Shown piece by piece: positions 5,383 through 6,510 of a DNA stretch of 6,510 nt. The DNA is taken from assembly GCA_023133185.1 (NCBI GenBank), contig JAGLWX010000065.1, forward strand, positions 1-6,510, read 5' to 3'. The DNA comes from Fidelibacterota bacterium. GTDB lineage: Bacteria; Fidelibacterota; UBA2242. The translations under genes and the position numbers were made by a program. Position 1 is the first letter of the stretch, and every line of letters starts with the position of its first letter. The notes beneath the pieces are model-generated. The model was not told the DNA's origin and made no database searches. It worked only from the letters and a program-made list of their open reading frames with translations.

Positions 5383-6171
5383 ATGGATACATTTAACGTT
5401 AGGGTAGGTAATCGAGTAAAAAGCCTTCGAGAGAAAGTTGGCTTGCGTCAGGAAGTGTTTGCAGAAAAACTTGGTATAACCAGACCAGTGATTTCACAAA
5501 TTGAACAAGGGAAACGTAAACTCACTGCGCAGGAATTAGACAAGATTGCGGGGATTTTTAATCTGTCAACGGATGTATTGCTGGGAAAAATTCCGATGCC
5601 GGAAATCGAGATTTCTCAAGAGGAAAAGCAAAAAATTTCAGAACCTTTAATACGGATTAATGTTCCGCAAAAGAACCTCCAAAAGTTCCGGGAAGTTCTT
5701 CTTTATATCTTAAACGAGGTCGGTTCCAAGCCGCATATCGGCGAGACGGTCATTTATAAACTGCTCTATTTCATTGACTTTAATTATTATGAAAAGTATG
5801 AAGAACAGCTAATCGGCGCTAACTATATCAAGAATCATTATGGTCCGACGCCTGTCGAATTTCGGAAAATAGTGGATAAAATGATTGAAGATCAGGATAT
5901 TGAAAAAGTTAATAGTCGGTATTTCAGTTATCCGCAAACCAAATACCTGCCGTTAAGAATACCGAATTTATTAAAGTTTTCAGCCAATGAATTGGAAATA
6001 ATAAATGATGTACTTTGTAAATTAGCAGATATGAACGCTGCTCAAATTAGTGAATATTCTCACGGCGATGTTCCCTGGTTGACGACGGAAGAAAATAAAC
6101 CGATTGAATACGAAGCCGTCTTTTACCGCACAAGTCCTTACTCTGTCAGGGAATATCCGGATGAAGTTTAA
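5383..6171 (+). CDS. XRE-HTH/Panacea (SocA-like, DUF4065) antitoxin
   Basis: This is a 262-residue two-domain protein with a strong ribosome site. Residues 6-68 form a Cro/C1-type helix-turn-helix: NRVKSLREKVGLRQEVFAEKLG, then TRPVISQIEQGKRKLT as recognition helix and turn. A charged linker (70-100) leads to a Panacea domain (about 103-235), also called SocA-like or GepA (DUF4065). Its signatures are YKLLYFIDFNYYEKY (125-139), NYIKNHYGPTPVEFRKIV (147-164) and ISEYSHGDVPW (222-232). Panacea domains neutralise many unrelated toxins by direct contact, and HTH-bearing versions are expected to repress their own operon. The downstream gene starts within its last codons (11-base overlap), indicating translational coupling. 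The upstream region contains symmetrical repeats suited to an HTH dimer. Identification as an antitoxin rests on domain content plus the adjacent RelE-like gene. Confidence 0.9.
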   Translation: MDTFNVRVGNRVKSLREKVGLRQEVFAEKLGITRPVISQIEQGKRKLTAQELDKIAGIFNLSTDVLLGKIPMPEIEISQEEKQKISEPLIRINVPQKNLQKFREVLLYILNEVGSKPHIGETVIYKLLYFIDFNYYEKYEEQLIGANYIKNHYGPTPVEFRKIVDKMIEDQDIEKVNSRYFSYPQTKYLPLRIPNLLKFSANELEIINDVLCKLADMNAAQISEYSHGDVPWLTTEENKPIEYEAVFYRTSPYSVREYPDEV

Positions 6172-6510
6172 AGAAATATCCCGGACTGCGGAATTTAAAA
6201 GAGACTTTAAACGACTGTTAAAGCGCTATAAAACACTCGAAGATGACCTGAGAAACTGTATTGATTTGAACTTATATCTTTATCATAAACTCAATCTCGA
6301 CAATCGCAGTATTTTCCCTATTTCAGATCTGGGATTTGAGGAGATCACATTTTATAAAGTGAAAAAATTTGCTTGTAAGTCTCTGAAAGGAACCGGAGCG
6401 AAATCAGGAATACGACTGATATATGCTTACTTTGCGGAAAAAGACCGGATTGAACTGATCGAGATTTACTACAAGGGCGATAAAGAGAACGAGAACAGAG
6501 AGCGCCTAAA
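6161..6510 (+). CDS. RelE/ParE-like toxin, partner of the Panacea antitoxin (3' end outside window)
   Basis: The frame is open for 116 codons from the ATG at 6161 to the right edge. The ATG lies inside the antitoxin's last codons; AGGG nine bases upstream is a modest ribosome site, and coupled translation is likely. The N-terminus MKFKEISRTAEFKRDFKRLLKRY is a RelE-type amphipathic helix. After two helices come beta strands: ITFYKVKKFACKSLKG, then SGIRLIYAYFAEKDRIELIEIYYKGDKENENRERL. The GIRLIYAY strand and the IYYKGDKEN end match the core sheet and C-terminal catalytic region of RelE-family toxins, which cleave mRNA on the ribosome; ParE relatives poison gyrase instead. Family toxins are usually about 90-130 residues, so only a few codons should be missing. 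Which activity applies cannot be settled from sequence. Confidence 0.82.
   Translation, partial: MKFKEISRTAEFKRDFKRLLKRYKTLEDDLRNCIDLNLYLYHKLNLDNRSIFPISDLGFEEITFYKVKKFACKSLKGTGAKSGIRLIYAYFAEKDRIELIEIYYKGDKENENRERL

Overview
The window looks like chromosomal DNA of a moderately AT-rich, probably Gram-negative bacterium. Two exported proteins have signal peptides ending in a Bacteroidetes-like 'SQ' junction, and one carries a starch/glycogen-binding-like module fused to a purple-acid-phosphatase fold. This combination fits the wider Bacteroidetes/FCB group, but that placement is an inference and the phylum cannot be fixed from the sequence.

Layout. Positions 1-914 (minus) hold the N-terminal 304 codons of a secreted purple-acid-phosphatase-like protein that runs off the left edge. 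A 311-base divergent intergenic region with two inverted repeats separates it from a four-helix membrane protein of unknown function (1226-1768, plus). That gene converges, with an 18-base gap, on two minus-strand genes: an unusual PlsC-type acyltransferase (1787-2620) and, upstream of it, an exported ChaN/Tiki-fold protein (2680-3534). Next come a small 12-cysteine DUF3795 protein (3642-4091) and a CoiA-like nuclease with extra zinc ribbons (4155-5159), both minus strand and possibly one transcription unit.

The right end holds a type II toxin-antitoxin operon on the plus strand, transcribed divergently from the CoiA-like gene. Its first gene (5383-6171) encodes an antitoxin with an N-terminal XRE helix-turn-helix and a C-terminal Panacea/SocA (DUF4065) domain. 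Its second (6161 to the right edge) encodes a RelE/ParE-like toxin and overlaps the first by 11 bases. In front of the operon is an AT-rich control region with four AACATTnnTT elements, two perfect inverted repeats, a sigma70-like promoter and a strong Shine-Dalgarno site, which fits autoregulation by the antitoxin.

The left two thirds reads as ordinary housekeeping and cell-envelope genes. The part from about 3.6 kb onward (DUF3795, CoiA-like nuclease, toxin-antitoxin pair) has an accessory character and sharp base-composition differences between adjacent genes. The most noteworthy items are the HTH-Panacea/RelE-like pair with its repeat-rich operator, the CoiA-like protein with C-terminal zinc ribbons, and the acyltransferase with two altered signature motifs.
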